DNA from: Myxococcales bacterium | Lineage (GTDB): Bacteria; Myxococcota_A; Polyangia; Polyangiales; Ga0077539 | Reading direction: 5' to 3' | DNA: 41,098 nucleotides | Assembly (NCBI GenBank): GCA_013298625.1 | Contig: JAAFIF010000087.1 | Location: 1-41,098, forward strand | In this document: positions 24,773-32,045 of the stretch, one piece after another | Position numbering within the stretch: the stretch's first letter is position 1 | Layout of the letters: every line of letters begins with the position of its first letter | The notes under the pieces: generated by a model | The model's database searches: none | Told to the model about the DNA's origin: nothing | The model's input: only the letters and a program-made list of their open reading frames with translations | Made by a program: the position numbers and the translations under genes

Positions 24773-25651
24773 GTGAGCGAGGAGCGTTCGATCGTCGTCG
24801 TCACCGGAATGAGCGGCGCCGGCCGCTCGACGGCCCTGCACGTGCTCGAAGACCTCGGGTACGACTGCATCGACAACCTGCCTCCTCCCCTGGTGGCCGA
24901 GGCCGTCAAGCTGTGCTCCGAGGGCGCGCAACAGCCGCGCATCGGCATCGGAATGGACGTGCGCGCGCGGCTCTTTCTCGACTCGGTCGACGACGAGGTC
25001 GACAAGCTGCGCGCCCAGGGCGTGCGGGCGCAGCTCGTGTTTCTCGACGCGGCAGACAGCGTGATCGTGCGGCGCTACAGCGAGTCGCGAAGGCCCCACC
25101 CGCTCTCGGTCGAGCACCCCGAAGAGGACCTCCCCACGCTGATCGCCCGCGAGCGCGAGCGCCTGCTCGAGCTGCGCGCCAAGGCCGACCGCGTCGTGGA
25201 CACGTCCAAGCTCAACGCCCACGAATTCAAGAGGCACCTCGTCGAGCTCTTCGCCGGCGACGGCGCGCCCAAGATGACCACGCGCATCTTGACCTTCGGG
25301 TTCAAGCACGGACCGCCCGCCGAAGCGGACCTGATGTTCGACGTCCGCCACCTGCCCAATCCCCATTTCGTACGGGATTTGAAGCCGCTCTCGGGCAAGG
25401 ACATCGCCGTGTCCAAGTACGTCCTCGACCGCCCCGAGGGCCACGCGATGCTCGAGGCGCTGGTGACCTTCCTCGCGCCGCTGCTCCCGCAGTACGCCCG
25501 CGAAGGCAAAGTGGTGCTCACCATCGCCATCGGCTGCACCGGCGGCCGCCACCGAAGCGTCGCCATCGCCGAGGCCCTCTCGCGCAAGCTCGCCGACAAC
25601 GCCCCCGGCCCCGTCACCGTCTCGCACCGCGACATCGACCGCGGCGGCTGA
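24773..25651 (+). CDS. rapZ: RapZ-like nucleotide-binding protein (RNase adapter family)
   Basis: The 292-residue cytosolic protein has the RapZ/YvcJ layout. The N-terminal Walker A is GMSGAGRST (residues 11-19), followed by EDLGYDCIDNLPPPL. The RVRARLFLD-like region and LVFLDAADSVIVRRYSE come next, then RPHPLS. The C-terminal domain contains ADLMFDVRHLPNPHF, VLTIAIGCTGGRHRSVAIAE and the ending VSHRDIDRG. In E. coli RapZ controls amino-sugar synthesis through RNase E and GlmZ. In other bacteria the family role is less clear. Genes usually near rapZ (hprK, PTS components) are absent here. GTG at 24773 is the only start before the Walker motif. It reads into the next gene with a 25-bp gap. Confidence 0.95.
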   Translation: MSEERSIVVVTGMSGAGRSTALHVLEDLGYDCIDNLPPPLVAEAVKLCSEGAQQPRIGIGMDVRARLFLDSVDDEVDKLRAQGVRAQLVFLDAADSVIVRRYSESRRPHPLSVEHPEEDLPTLIARERERLLELRAKADRVVDTSKLNAHEFKRHLVELFAGDGAPKMTTRILTFGFKHGPPAEADLMFDVRHLPNPHFVRDLKPLSGKDIAVSKYVLDRPEGHAMLEALVTFLAPLLPQYAREGKVVLTIAIGCTGGRHRSVAIAEALSRKLADNAPGPVTVSHRDIDRGG

Positions 25652-25676
25652 CCGCACACACATTCAAGAGCCGACC

Positions 25677-26594
25677 ATGCCCACGGACGCAGACTTTCGC
25701 GCGGCGCTCGCTCGCGCCCTCCCCATCCGCGCCGCCGCCGGAGAGCTCACGCTGAGCGTTGAGCCCGACGCCGTTCGACTCTTCAACGGCGTGTGCGTGG
25801 CGAGGATCGCGTGGCGCGACGCCGAGGCCGTCGGCGAGGGACGCGAGCCTTACGAGCACCTCGTCACCTTCGGCAACGCCGTGAAGGGCGACGGGCGCTC
25901 GCCTGCGCAAGTCGAAGCGCTGCTCTTCGCGGTGCGCGACGTGCTCGGCATCGTCTCGCGCGAGCGCGCGCTGGCGTTTTCGTACAGCACCACGGCCACG
26001 TGGCTCCCGCATACGATCATCAACAAGAAGTCCCTCGCGACGCGAGAGCAGTACTTCAAGGCCCTGATCGACGCGCTCGGACTGCAGGACCTCTTGCTGT
26101 CCGACGAAGACCGCGCCGCGATGATCTCGATCGAAGAGCTGCACGCGCTGGTGAAAGAAGTGTTTCCCGCGCAGGGAGGACGCTGCGAGCTCGCCCTCGC
26201 CGAGTGGGGCGGAGCGCCGCGCGAAGCGCGCCCCGGCGAGCGCGTCCTCGGCGCGGTCACAGAGCTCTCAGCGGGGTTCAAGATCGAGCTGATGTTCATC
26301 GTGTACGAAGAGCACGACGGCAAGCGCGAGGTCCGCGACATCAAGTCGCAAGAGGTCTACCTGCTGCCGAGCGAGCACCGTCGGGACAAGGCCCGCGTGC
26401 GCGCGTACTTCGAGGGCCTCGCCGACGGCATCTCTGCGCTCTTTCGCCAGCGCACGGACGATCGCTTCATCGACGGAGCGCTCCCGCACAATCTCGCCGA
26501 CGGCTCGCTCGTCAACCTCAAGCGCGCCCGCACACGAGAGGACTTCTTTCTCGCGTACTGCAAGCGCAAGAAGATCGAACCCGTTCGAGGCTGA
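25677..26594 (+). CDS. Conserved-looking cytosolic protein of unknown function
   Basis: The 305-residue protein has no signal peptide, TM segment or catalytic motif that I recognise. Composition is mixed alpha/beta. Distinctive stretches are EHLVTFGNAVKGDGRSPAQV, SYSTTATWLPHTIINKKSL, GFKIELMFIVYEEHDGKREV and a C-terminal FFLAYCKRKKIEPVRG. Codon use matches the neighbours, so it is not an obvious recent import. It starts at ATG 25677, 25 bp after rapZ, which suggests co-transcription with it. Its stop is followed 30 bp later by a lipoprotein gene. Confidence 0.75.
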   Translation: MPTDADFRAALARALPIRAAAGELTLSVEPDAVRLFNGVCVARIAWRDAEAVGEGREPYEHLVTFGNAVKGDGRSPAQVEALLFAVRDVLGIVSRERALAFSYSTTATWLPHTIINKKSLATREQYFKALIDALGLQDLLLSDEDRAAMISIEELHALVKEVFPAQGGRCELALAEWGGAPREARPGERVLGAVTELSAGFKIELMFIVYEEHDGKREVRDIKSQEVYLLPSEHRRDKARVRAYFEGLADGISALFRQRTDDRFIDGALPHNLADGSLVNLKRARTREDFFLAYCKRKKIEPVRG

Positions 26595-26624
26595 TCGGGG
26601 ATTCGGGCTACCCTTCAGCGCATC

Positions 26625-27119
26625 ATGAATCGCTCGATGCTTATGGTCTTCGCCCTGGCGCTCTCGGCGTGCGGCGAAGAGGGCTTCTACGCGTTGATCA
26701 ACGCGGGGACCGCGCCGAACCAGTGCTCCAACGCAAACAGCCGCGCGGCGCTCTCGGGCGTCGAGCTCAGCGACAGCGCGATGGTGATGGGAACAACACC
26801 CCCGTTCACCGCGCTCACCGACGGCGCGAGCGTGCGCATCGTGCGGGGATTTCAGGGCGCTGACATGTTCGTCCTCTCGATCCGCGTGAGCGGCCTCGCG
26901 ACAGCGACGTGCATCCCGCAGCGCACCGACGTGCTCGACGCCAGCGGCAACCGCATCAGCTTCAACGCGCAGCCCATCTTGTTCGACCCCGTCGCGGGCG
27001 TCGCCACCAACGGAGGAATGTACTTTCCTGGCATGTACTACCCGGGCAGCACCGTCACGATCCGCACGACCGTCGGCAGCGTGACCGTCACCCGCAACGT
27101 CCGGGCGGTGACCTCGTGA
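26625..27119 (+). CDS. Small lipoprotein of unknown function
   Basis: The 164-residue product has a lipoprotein signal (LMVFALALSAC, lipid Cys16). A small, mostly beta domain follows with two further cysteines (NQCSNANS and ATCIPQRTD) that could form a disulfide, and the C-terminal region is Gly/Tyr/Met-rich (GGMYFPGMYYPGSTVTIRT). I do not recognise the family. Its stop codon overlaps the GTG start of the next gene (GTGA at 27116-27119), so the two are likely made together; the partner looks like an outer-membrane barrel. Confidence 0.8.
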   Translation: MNRSMLMVFALALSACGEEGFYALINAGTAPNQCSNANSRAALSGVELSDSAMVMGTTPPFTALTDGASVRIVRGFQGADMFVLSIRVSGLATATCIPQRTDVLDASGNRISFNAQPILFDPVAGVATNGGMYFPGMYYPGSTVTIRTTVGSVTVTRNVRAVTS

Positions 27120-27799
27120 AGCGCCTCGCTGCCCTCTGCGCAGCGGCAGCGCTCTCGGCTGTCACAGCGACCGCCCGCGCCCAGAGCGCGCCCCCGCCGC
27201 GCCGACTCTTCGGCGCAGGATCAACGCTCGGCCTCGGCATCGAGAGCAACACCGCCAACCGCGCGTTCGGCTCCGTCGTCGGCCCTGCGGTCGAGCTGCG
27301 GTTTCCGATCACTCCGCGGGTCGAGCTCGCCCTGTGGGCACCAGTATTCAACCTCGTGTGGATCAACCTCCAGCGCGACCGAAGCTTTCTCTGGCTCGAC
27401 GCCTTCGCGACGATCTATCCCCTGCAAGACGCAGGCGGATTCTTCATCGCCCCCGGCCTCGGCATGGTCTGGGGCAGCGTCGACGGCGCCAGCGGAACAG
27501 GCCTGCAAGTGCCCTTTCGCATCGGCTACGAAGGCGCCAGCGCAGGACGCTCGTTCGGCGTCAGCATCGCGGCGAGACCGTGGTTCGACGTGGTGTTTCC
27601 CAGCCTCAACGTCGACGTGGGCGCGCGCTACGGCGCCCTGCTCGAGCTCACGCTCATCGGCTACGCCACCCGCCCGCGCTATACCGCGCCCGCGACGAGC
27701 GTCGAAGACGCGCGGAGCGGATCGGGCAATCGAAAGACCGTCGAATTCAAGTCAAACCACTGCCGCGCACCGGTAAACCTACGATCCCCATCGCGGTAG
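27116..27799 (+). CDS. Probable outer-membrane beta-barrel protein
   Basis: The 227-residue protein has a signal peptide (LAALCAAAALSAVTATARAQ) and then alternating hydrophobic strands with aromatic girdles (for example ELALWAPVFNLVWINL, GGFFIAPGLGMVWGSV, WFDVVFPSLNVDVGARYG). This is typical of small OmpW/OmpA-like barrels, though no specific family is recognised. The last 40 or so residues are hydrophilic and basic, unlike a barrel end. They lie over an inverted repeat that includes the stop codon, so the natural end may once have been different. The GTG start at 27116 shares GTGA with the stop of the upstream lipoprotein gene. Confidence 0.72.
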   Translation: MKRLAALCAAAALSAVTATARAQSAPPPRRLFGAGSTLGLGIESNTANRAFGSVVGPAVELRFPITPRVELALWAPVFNLVWINLQRDRSFLWLDAFATIYPLQDAGGFFIAPGLGMVWGSVDGASGTGLQVPFRIGYEGASAGRSFGVSIAARPWFDVVFPSLNVDVGARYGALLELTLIGYATRPRYTAPATSVEDARSGSGNRKTVEFKSNHCRAPVNLRSPSR

Positions 27800-27805
27800 T
27801 GGTTT
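27754..27805. terminator. Inverted repeat spanning the stop codon, possible bidirectional terminator
   Basis: aaaccactgccgcg (27754-27767) is an inverted copy of cgcggtagtggttt (27792-27805); the only deviation would be a G-U pair in RNA. The loop is 24 nt. It covers the 3' end of the plus-strand barrel gene, whose TAG at 27797 is inside the stem, and ends 6 bp before the stop of the convergent AAA ATPase gene. No T-run follows on either side, so intrinsic termination is uncertain. Confidence 0.45.
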
Positions 27806-27810
27806 AGCGC

Positions 27811-28920
27811 TCAGCCCTCTTTGATCGAGCTCTGAATCACGCCCCACACGGCGCCCGCGTCGCTGTGCGGGTCGTCCCAACGCCCGTTGAATCGCCCGCA
27901 GAAGCTGCTCTTCAACACCTCTGGGAGCATCCGCGTCTGGTCTCCTTCGAGCAGCGGGTGCTCGAGGTACACGCACGCCTCGTCCGTCGCGCGCACGCTC
28001 AAGCTCGCCGAGAGCTCGGGCGAGCGGCGCACTTTGTCCGCCAGCTTCACGATCTTCGCGACCAGCGACTCGGCCAGGGCGCTGTGCTTTCGCAAGAGGA
28101 TCTTCACTTCTTCGTCGGGCGGCGGGTAGTCCATCTGCAGCGGCGCGAAGCGGTCGAGCTGCGCCGCGTCGATGCCGAACGTCGCCGTAAACTGCGCGCC
28201 GCGGTTGACCGCCGCGATGAACTGCACGTTGTCGGGGATCTCGATGAACGCGTTTTTCACTGGGTGAAACACGCGTCGCGTCGCGTCGAGCGCCGGCATC
28301 AGCGCGTTGCGCGCGGACTCGTGGCAGCGGTTGAACTCGTCGAGAAACACCAGGTACCGGGTGCTCGAGTCCTCGTTGGCGCGCTCGAGCGCCTCGAGCA
28401 CCTCCGTCTTCACGAAGTCCGTCACGGGCGCGCCCGTCGCGCTCGCCCGCACTTGAATCGTCGCGAGAAAGTCCGTCGGCTCGACGACGGCGCCGCAGTT
28501 GAAGAAGATGAACTCCATCCCGAGCGTCTTGGCGATGGCGCGCGCGAGCGTGGTCTTGCCGCAGCCCTGCGGGCCGTCGAGCAAGATGTTGAGCCCGCTC
28601 TCGAGCAGGATCTGCAGCTTCTTCGAGACGATGGGGTCGAGCCAGACGCCCTCGAGCTTGAACTCTTGCGGCCGCACGAACTCGACGACGATCGCGCCGC
28701 GGTCGGGCCGATCCGCCTTGGTGACCTCGAGCACGCGCACGAGGCAGGGCATTCCCGGGCGGATGCGCGCGTCGTTGCAGAGGACGACCTTGGGCGCGCG
28801 CCGGGCGTCGAGGTGCGTCGCGCGAAAGCGAAACGCGTTGTCCTCGACGGGGTTCGCCCAGAACGTCGCCTCGTAGACCTGCCCCGGCGAGACGTCTTCG
28901 ATCCTTAGTTTTGTGGACAT
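27811..28920 (-). CDS. MoxR-like AAA+ ATPase (AAA_5 type)
   Basis: The 369-residue protein has an N-terminal domain of about 100 residues (beta-rich, VEDNAFRFRATHLDARRAPKV) before the ATPase core. Walker A is GPQGCGKTT (about residue 121-129), Walker B is YLVFLDEFNRC, and sensor 1 is FIAAVNRG. The arginine-finger region and lid follow. The sequence SARNALMPALDATRRVFHPV is typical of MoxR/dynein-related ATPases that remodel partner proteins, usually with a VWA protein encoded next door. No such partner is adjacent; the only VWA gene in the window is about 9 kb away and encodes an exported lipoprotein, so it is not an obvious partner. ATG at 28920 diverges from the POT transporter gene over 33 bp. 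Confidence 0.88.
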   Translation of the reverse strand: MSTKLRIEDVSPGQVYEATFWANPVEDNAFRFRATHLDARRAPKVVLCNDARIRPGMPCLVRVLEVTKADRPDRGAIVVEFVRPQEFKLEGVWLDPIVSKKLQILLESGLNILLDGPQGCGKTTLARAIAKTLGMEFIFFNCGAVVEPTDFLATIQVRASATGAPVTDFVKTEVLEALERANEDSSTRYLVFLDEFNRCHESARNALMPALDATRRVFHPVKNAFIEIPDNVQFIAAVNRGAQFTATFGIDAAQLDRFAPLQMDYPPPDEEVKILLRKHSALAESLVAKIVKLADKVRRSPELSASLSVRATDEACVYLEHPLLEGDQTRMLPEVLKSSFCGRFNGRWDDPHSDAGAVWGVIQSSIKEG

Positions 28921-28953
28921 CGCAAATCCTGCGGCGAGTGTACCGTCGTCGCG

Positions 28954-30660
28954 ATGCAGATCACCAACGTCAACAACAACTCCCCCGAAGGCGCGGAGGA
29001 CGAGCACAAAGAGCACCCGCGCGGGCTGTACGTGCTCTTCGGCGCAGAGGCGTGGGAGCGCTTCTCGTACTACGGCATGCGCGCGCTGCTGGTGCTCTAC
29101 ATGACCCGGCACCTGCACTACGACCGGGCGCACTCGCTCGAGATCTACGCGCTCTACACCGGGCTCGTGTACCTCACGCCGCTGCTCGGCGGCGCGCTCG
29201 CGGACGCCATCTTGGGCCGCCGCAAAGCCGTGCTCATCGGAGGAATCCTGATGGCGCTCGGCCACCTCGCGATGGCCTTCGAGTCGCTGCTGTTCTTCGC
29301 GTTGGGACTGCTCATCATCGGCAACGGGTTCTTCAAGCCCAACATCTCGACCATCGTGGGAGGGCTCTACAAAGAGAACGACACGCGGCGCGACGGCGGG
29401 TTCACGATCTTCTACATGGGGATCAATTTGGGCGCGTTCTTCTCGCCCATCGTGTGCGGCTTTCTGGGAGAGAAGGTCGGCTGGCACTTCGGCTTCTCGG
29501 CGGCGGCGATCGGCATGGCCGCGGGCCTCGGGGTGTTCGTTTGGGGCCAGAAATTGCTGGGCAACGTGGGGCTCCCGCCCAACCGCGCGCAGCTCGAGAC
29601 GACCAGCGTCGGCGCCGGGGCGTACCGCGAGGGAGAGTCCTCGCAGCCCGCGCTCTTGCTCAACCGTCGGGACTACGTCGACGTGTCCATCTGGGTGACC
29701 GCGGGCACCGCGCTCGTGGCCGCGATCCTCTGGGTGTGGACCTTCGTCGGTCCGCTGTGGGCCCGAGGAGGAACGCCCCTTCGCGTCGCCGTCGGCGCGT
29801 CCGCGGCCGCAGCGGTGTTCATCAAGCTCTTTCGCGGAGCGAGCCGAGACGAAGCCCAGCGCCTGCTGGTGATCATCGTGCTCTGCGCGTTCAACATCTT
29901 CTTCTGGATGGGCTTCGAGCAGGCCGGAGGGACGATGACCCTCTTTGCCGACAACAAGACCGACCGAAACCTCGGCTGGTTCGCGATGATCGTGATCGTC
30001 GGCTCGATCCTCGGCGCCGCGGCGAACATCTACTACTCGACCCGCGAGCAGAAGCACGCGCGCGGGTTCTGGCTCGCCGTCGCGGGGCTCTTCGTCCTGG
30101 CCGCTGCCATGGTCGCGGGCCCGGGCTTCGTCGAGCTGTTCAAGACCGGGCGCTACGTGCTGCCCGCGGCGCAGTTTCAGGCGATCAACCCGCTGCTCAT
30201 CGTGGCGCTCGGGCCGCTGTTCTCGAAGATGTGGGCCACCCTCGACGAGGGACGGTTTCGCACGTCCACGCCCACCAAGATGGCCATCGGGATGATCATC
30301 CTGGGCTTGGGCTTCGTCGTCATGTTCATGGGCTCGAAGCTCGCGGGCACCGACGGAAAGGTCTCTCCCAACTGGCTCGTCGCCGTGTACGCCATCCACA
30401 CCGTCGGCGAGCTCTGCCTCTCGCCCATCGGCCTCTCGATGGTCACGCGCCTCGCCCCGACGCGCGTCGTCTCGCTCGCCATGGGCCTGTGGTTTCTCTC
30501 GTCCGCGATCGCCAACTACGCCGCGGGTGTGCTCGAGCACGTCCTCGAAGCGCGCAGGATCCCCATCTACGGCTTTCTGGTTGTAAGCTCCATCGGACCA
30601 GCGATCGTCCTGCTCGCGATGACTCCGCTCTTGAAGAAGTGGATGCACGGCCGAGAGTGA
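28954..30660 (+). CDS. POT family proton-dependent oligopeptide transporter
   Basis: The 568-residue inner-membrane protein is a member of the POT/PTR2 (MFS) family. It has the signature GAEAWERFSYYGMRALLVLY near residue 30-49 (the ExxERFxYY proton/substrate motif), the FFKPNISTIVGGLY signature and about 14 hydrophobic helices. POT proteins import di- and tripeptides with protons. A hydrophilic N-terminal tail (NNNSPEGAEDEHKEHP) precedes the first helix. ATG at 28954 is the likely start. The P450 gene starts 29 bp after its stop, so the two may share a transcript. Substrate specificity cannot be judged from sequence alone. Confidence 0.95.
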   Translation: MQITNVNNNSPEGAEDEHKEHPRGLYVLFGAEAWERFSYYGMRALLVLYMTRHLHYDRAHSLEIYALYTGLVYLTPLLGGALADAILGRRKAVLIGGILMALGHLAMAFESLLFFALGLLIIGNGFFKPNISTIVGGLYKENDTRRDGGFTIFYMGINLGAFFSPIVCGFLGEKVGWHFGFSAAAIGMAAGLGVFVWGQKLLGNVGLPPNRAQLETTSVGAGAYREGESSQPALLLNRRDYVDVSIWVTAGTALVAAILWVWTFVGPLWARGGTPLRVAVGASAAAAVFIKLFRGASRDEAQRLLVIIVLCAFNIFFWMGFEQAGGTMTLFADNKTDRNLGWFAMIVIVGSILGAAANIYYSTREQKHARGFWLAVAGLFVLAAAMVAGPGFVELFKTGRYVLPAAQFQAINPLLIVALGPLFSKMWATLDEGRFRTSTPTKMAIGMIILGLGFVVMFMGSKLAGTDGKVSPNWLVAVYAIHTVGELCLSPIGLSMVTRLAPTRVVSLAMGLWFLSSAIANYAAGVLEHVLEARRIPIYGFLVVSSIGPAIVLLAMTPLLKKWMHGRE

Positions 30661-30689
30661 CGCACTCGATGGGGGAGTAGCTCGACGAG

Positions 30690-32045
30690 ATGCGCGCGCG
30701 ACAGCTTCCGGGGTCTGTTCCTGTACTCGAGAACCTCTACGCGATGCGCACCGCGCCGCTCGCCACGCTGGCCCTCGGCTTGCGCGAGTGCGGCGACGTC
30801 GCGCGCGTCGCGTTTCCGGGGCACGAAGGGCACATCTTGTTTCACCCCGAGCACGTGCGCGCGCTGCTCGTCGATCACAGCAGGGACGTCTCGAAGGCCA
30901 CGCCCGGCTTCGACGCCCTGCGCCTCTTGCTCGGCAACGGCCTGCTCACCAGCGAAGGCGACTTCTGGCTGCGACAGCGCCGCATCGCTCAGCCTGCGTT
31001 TCATCGCACGCGCATCTGGGCGCTCGGCGCGCGCATGGTCGAGCTCACCGAGCCCACCGCGCGCGAGTGGGACGAGTCCACCAGGTACAAGGGCACCGTC
31101 GACGTCGCCCGCTCGATGATGCACCTCACCCTGCGCGTCGTGTCCGACACCATGCTCGGGCTCGACATCGACCGCGAAGCCGCCCACGTCGGCGAGGCCA
31201 TCACGTTTCTTCTGCACGAGCTCAACGAGCGCATCGTGCGGCCGTTTCTGCCTCCGCTCAGCTGGCCCCTGCCCCGCAACAAGCGCTTCACCGAGGCGCG
31301 CGAGACCGTGCGCTCGGTGATCGCCCGCGCCATCCGCGACAAGCGCGCGAACCCCACCGCGCCCGGCGGAGACTTTCTTCGCATGCTCATCGAGGCCCGC
31401 GACGAAGAGAGCGGCGAAGCGATGGACGACCAGCAATTGCTCGACGAGGTCGCCACCATCTTCGCAGCCGGCCACGAGACCACGGCCAACCTCCTCGCGT
31501 GGACGTGGGCCTACCTCGCGCGCGCGCCCGTCGTTCGCCGCGCGCTGCAGCGAGAGCTCGACGACGTCCTCGGCGCGCGCGCCGTCACCGCCGAGGACTA
31601 CCCCAAGCTCCCGTACACGCGCATGGTGCTCGCCGAAGTGCTGCGGCTCTGTCCCCCGGCGTGGTTCATCTCGCGCCGCGTCGAGCGCACGATCGAGCTC
31701 GGTCGAGGGATCACCCTGCCCGCGCGCTCGCTGGCGTTCGTCGCGCCGTACATCACCCATCGGCACCCGGACTTCTGGGACGACCCCGAAGGGTTCGACC
31801 CCGAGCGCTTCTCCGACGAGCGCTCGAAGGACCGGCCGACGTTCGCGTACTTTCCCTTCGGCGGCGGGCCGCGAAAGTGCATCGGAGACACGTTTGCGCT
31901 GGTCGAAGCGACGCTCGTCCTCGCGACGCTCGCGCGCAAGTTCGACCTCGAGCTGCCCGTCGGCGCCAACCCCGTCCCCGAGCCCGTGATCACCCTGCGT
32001 CCCCGCGGCGGGCTGCACATGTTGGTCAAGCACCGCCGGACCTAG
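30690..32045 (+). CDS. Cytochrome P450
   Basis: The 451-residue soluble-type P450 lacks a membrane anchor. Hallmarks are the I-helix AGHETT at about 260-265, the K-helix EVLRL (ExxR) and the PERF-like FDPERFSDE. The heme-binding loop is FPFGGGPRKCIG with Cys397 as the iron ligand. It needs electrons from a ferredoxin or reductase encoded elsewhere; none is seen here. N-terminal LPGSVPVLENLYAMRTAPL resembles fatty-acid or terpene-type P450s (for example CYP102/CYP110-like), but the substrate is unknown. ATG at 30690. Its last 20 bp overlap the end of the convergent 903-residue gene. Confidence 0.95.
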   Translation: MRARQLPGSVPVLENLYAMRTAPLATLALGLRECGDVARVAFPGHEGHILFHPEHVRALLVDHSRDVSKATPGFDALRLLLGNGLLTSEGDFWLRQRRIAQPAFHRTRIWALGARMVELTEPTAREWDESTRYKGTVDVARSMMHLTLRVVSDTMLGLDIDREAAHVGEAITFLLHELNERIVRPFLPPLSWPLPRNKRFTEARETVRSVIARAIRDKRANPTAPGGDFLRMLIEARDEESGEAMDDQQLLDEVATIFAAGHETTANLLAWTWAYLARAPVVRRALQRELDDVLGARAVTAEDYPKLPYTRMVLAEVLRLCPPAWFISRRVERTIELGRGITLPARSLAFVAPYITHRHPDFWDDPEGFDPERFSDERSKDRPTFAYFPFGGGPRKCIGDTFALVEATLVLATLARKFDLELPVGANPVPEPVITLRPRGGLHMLVKHRRT

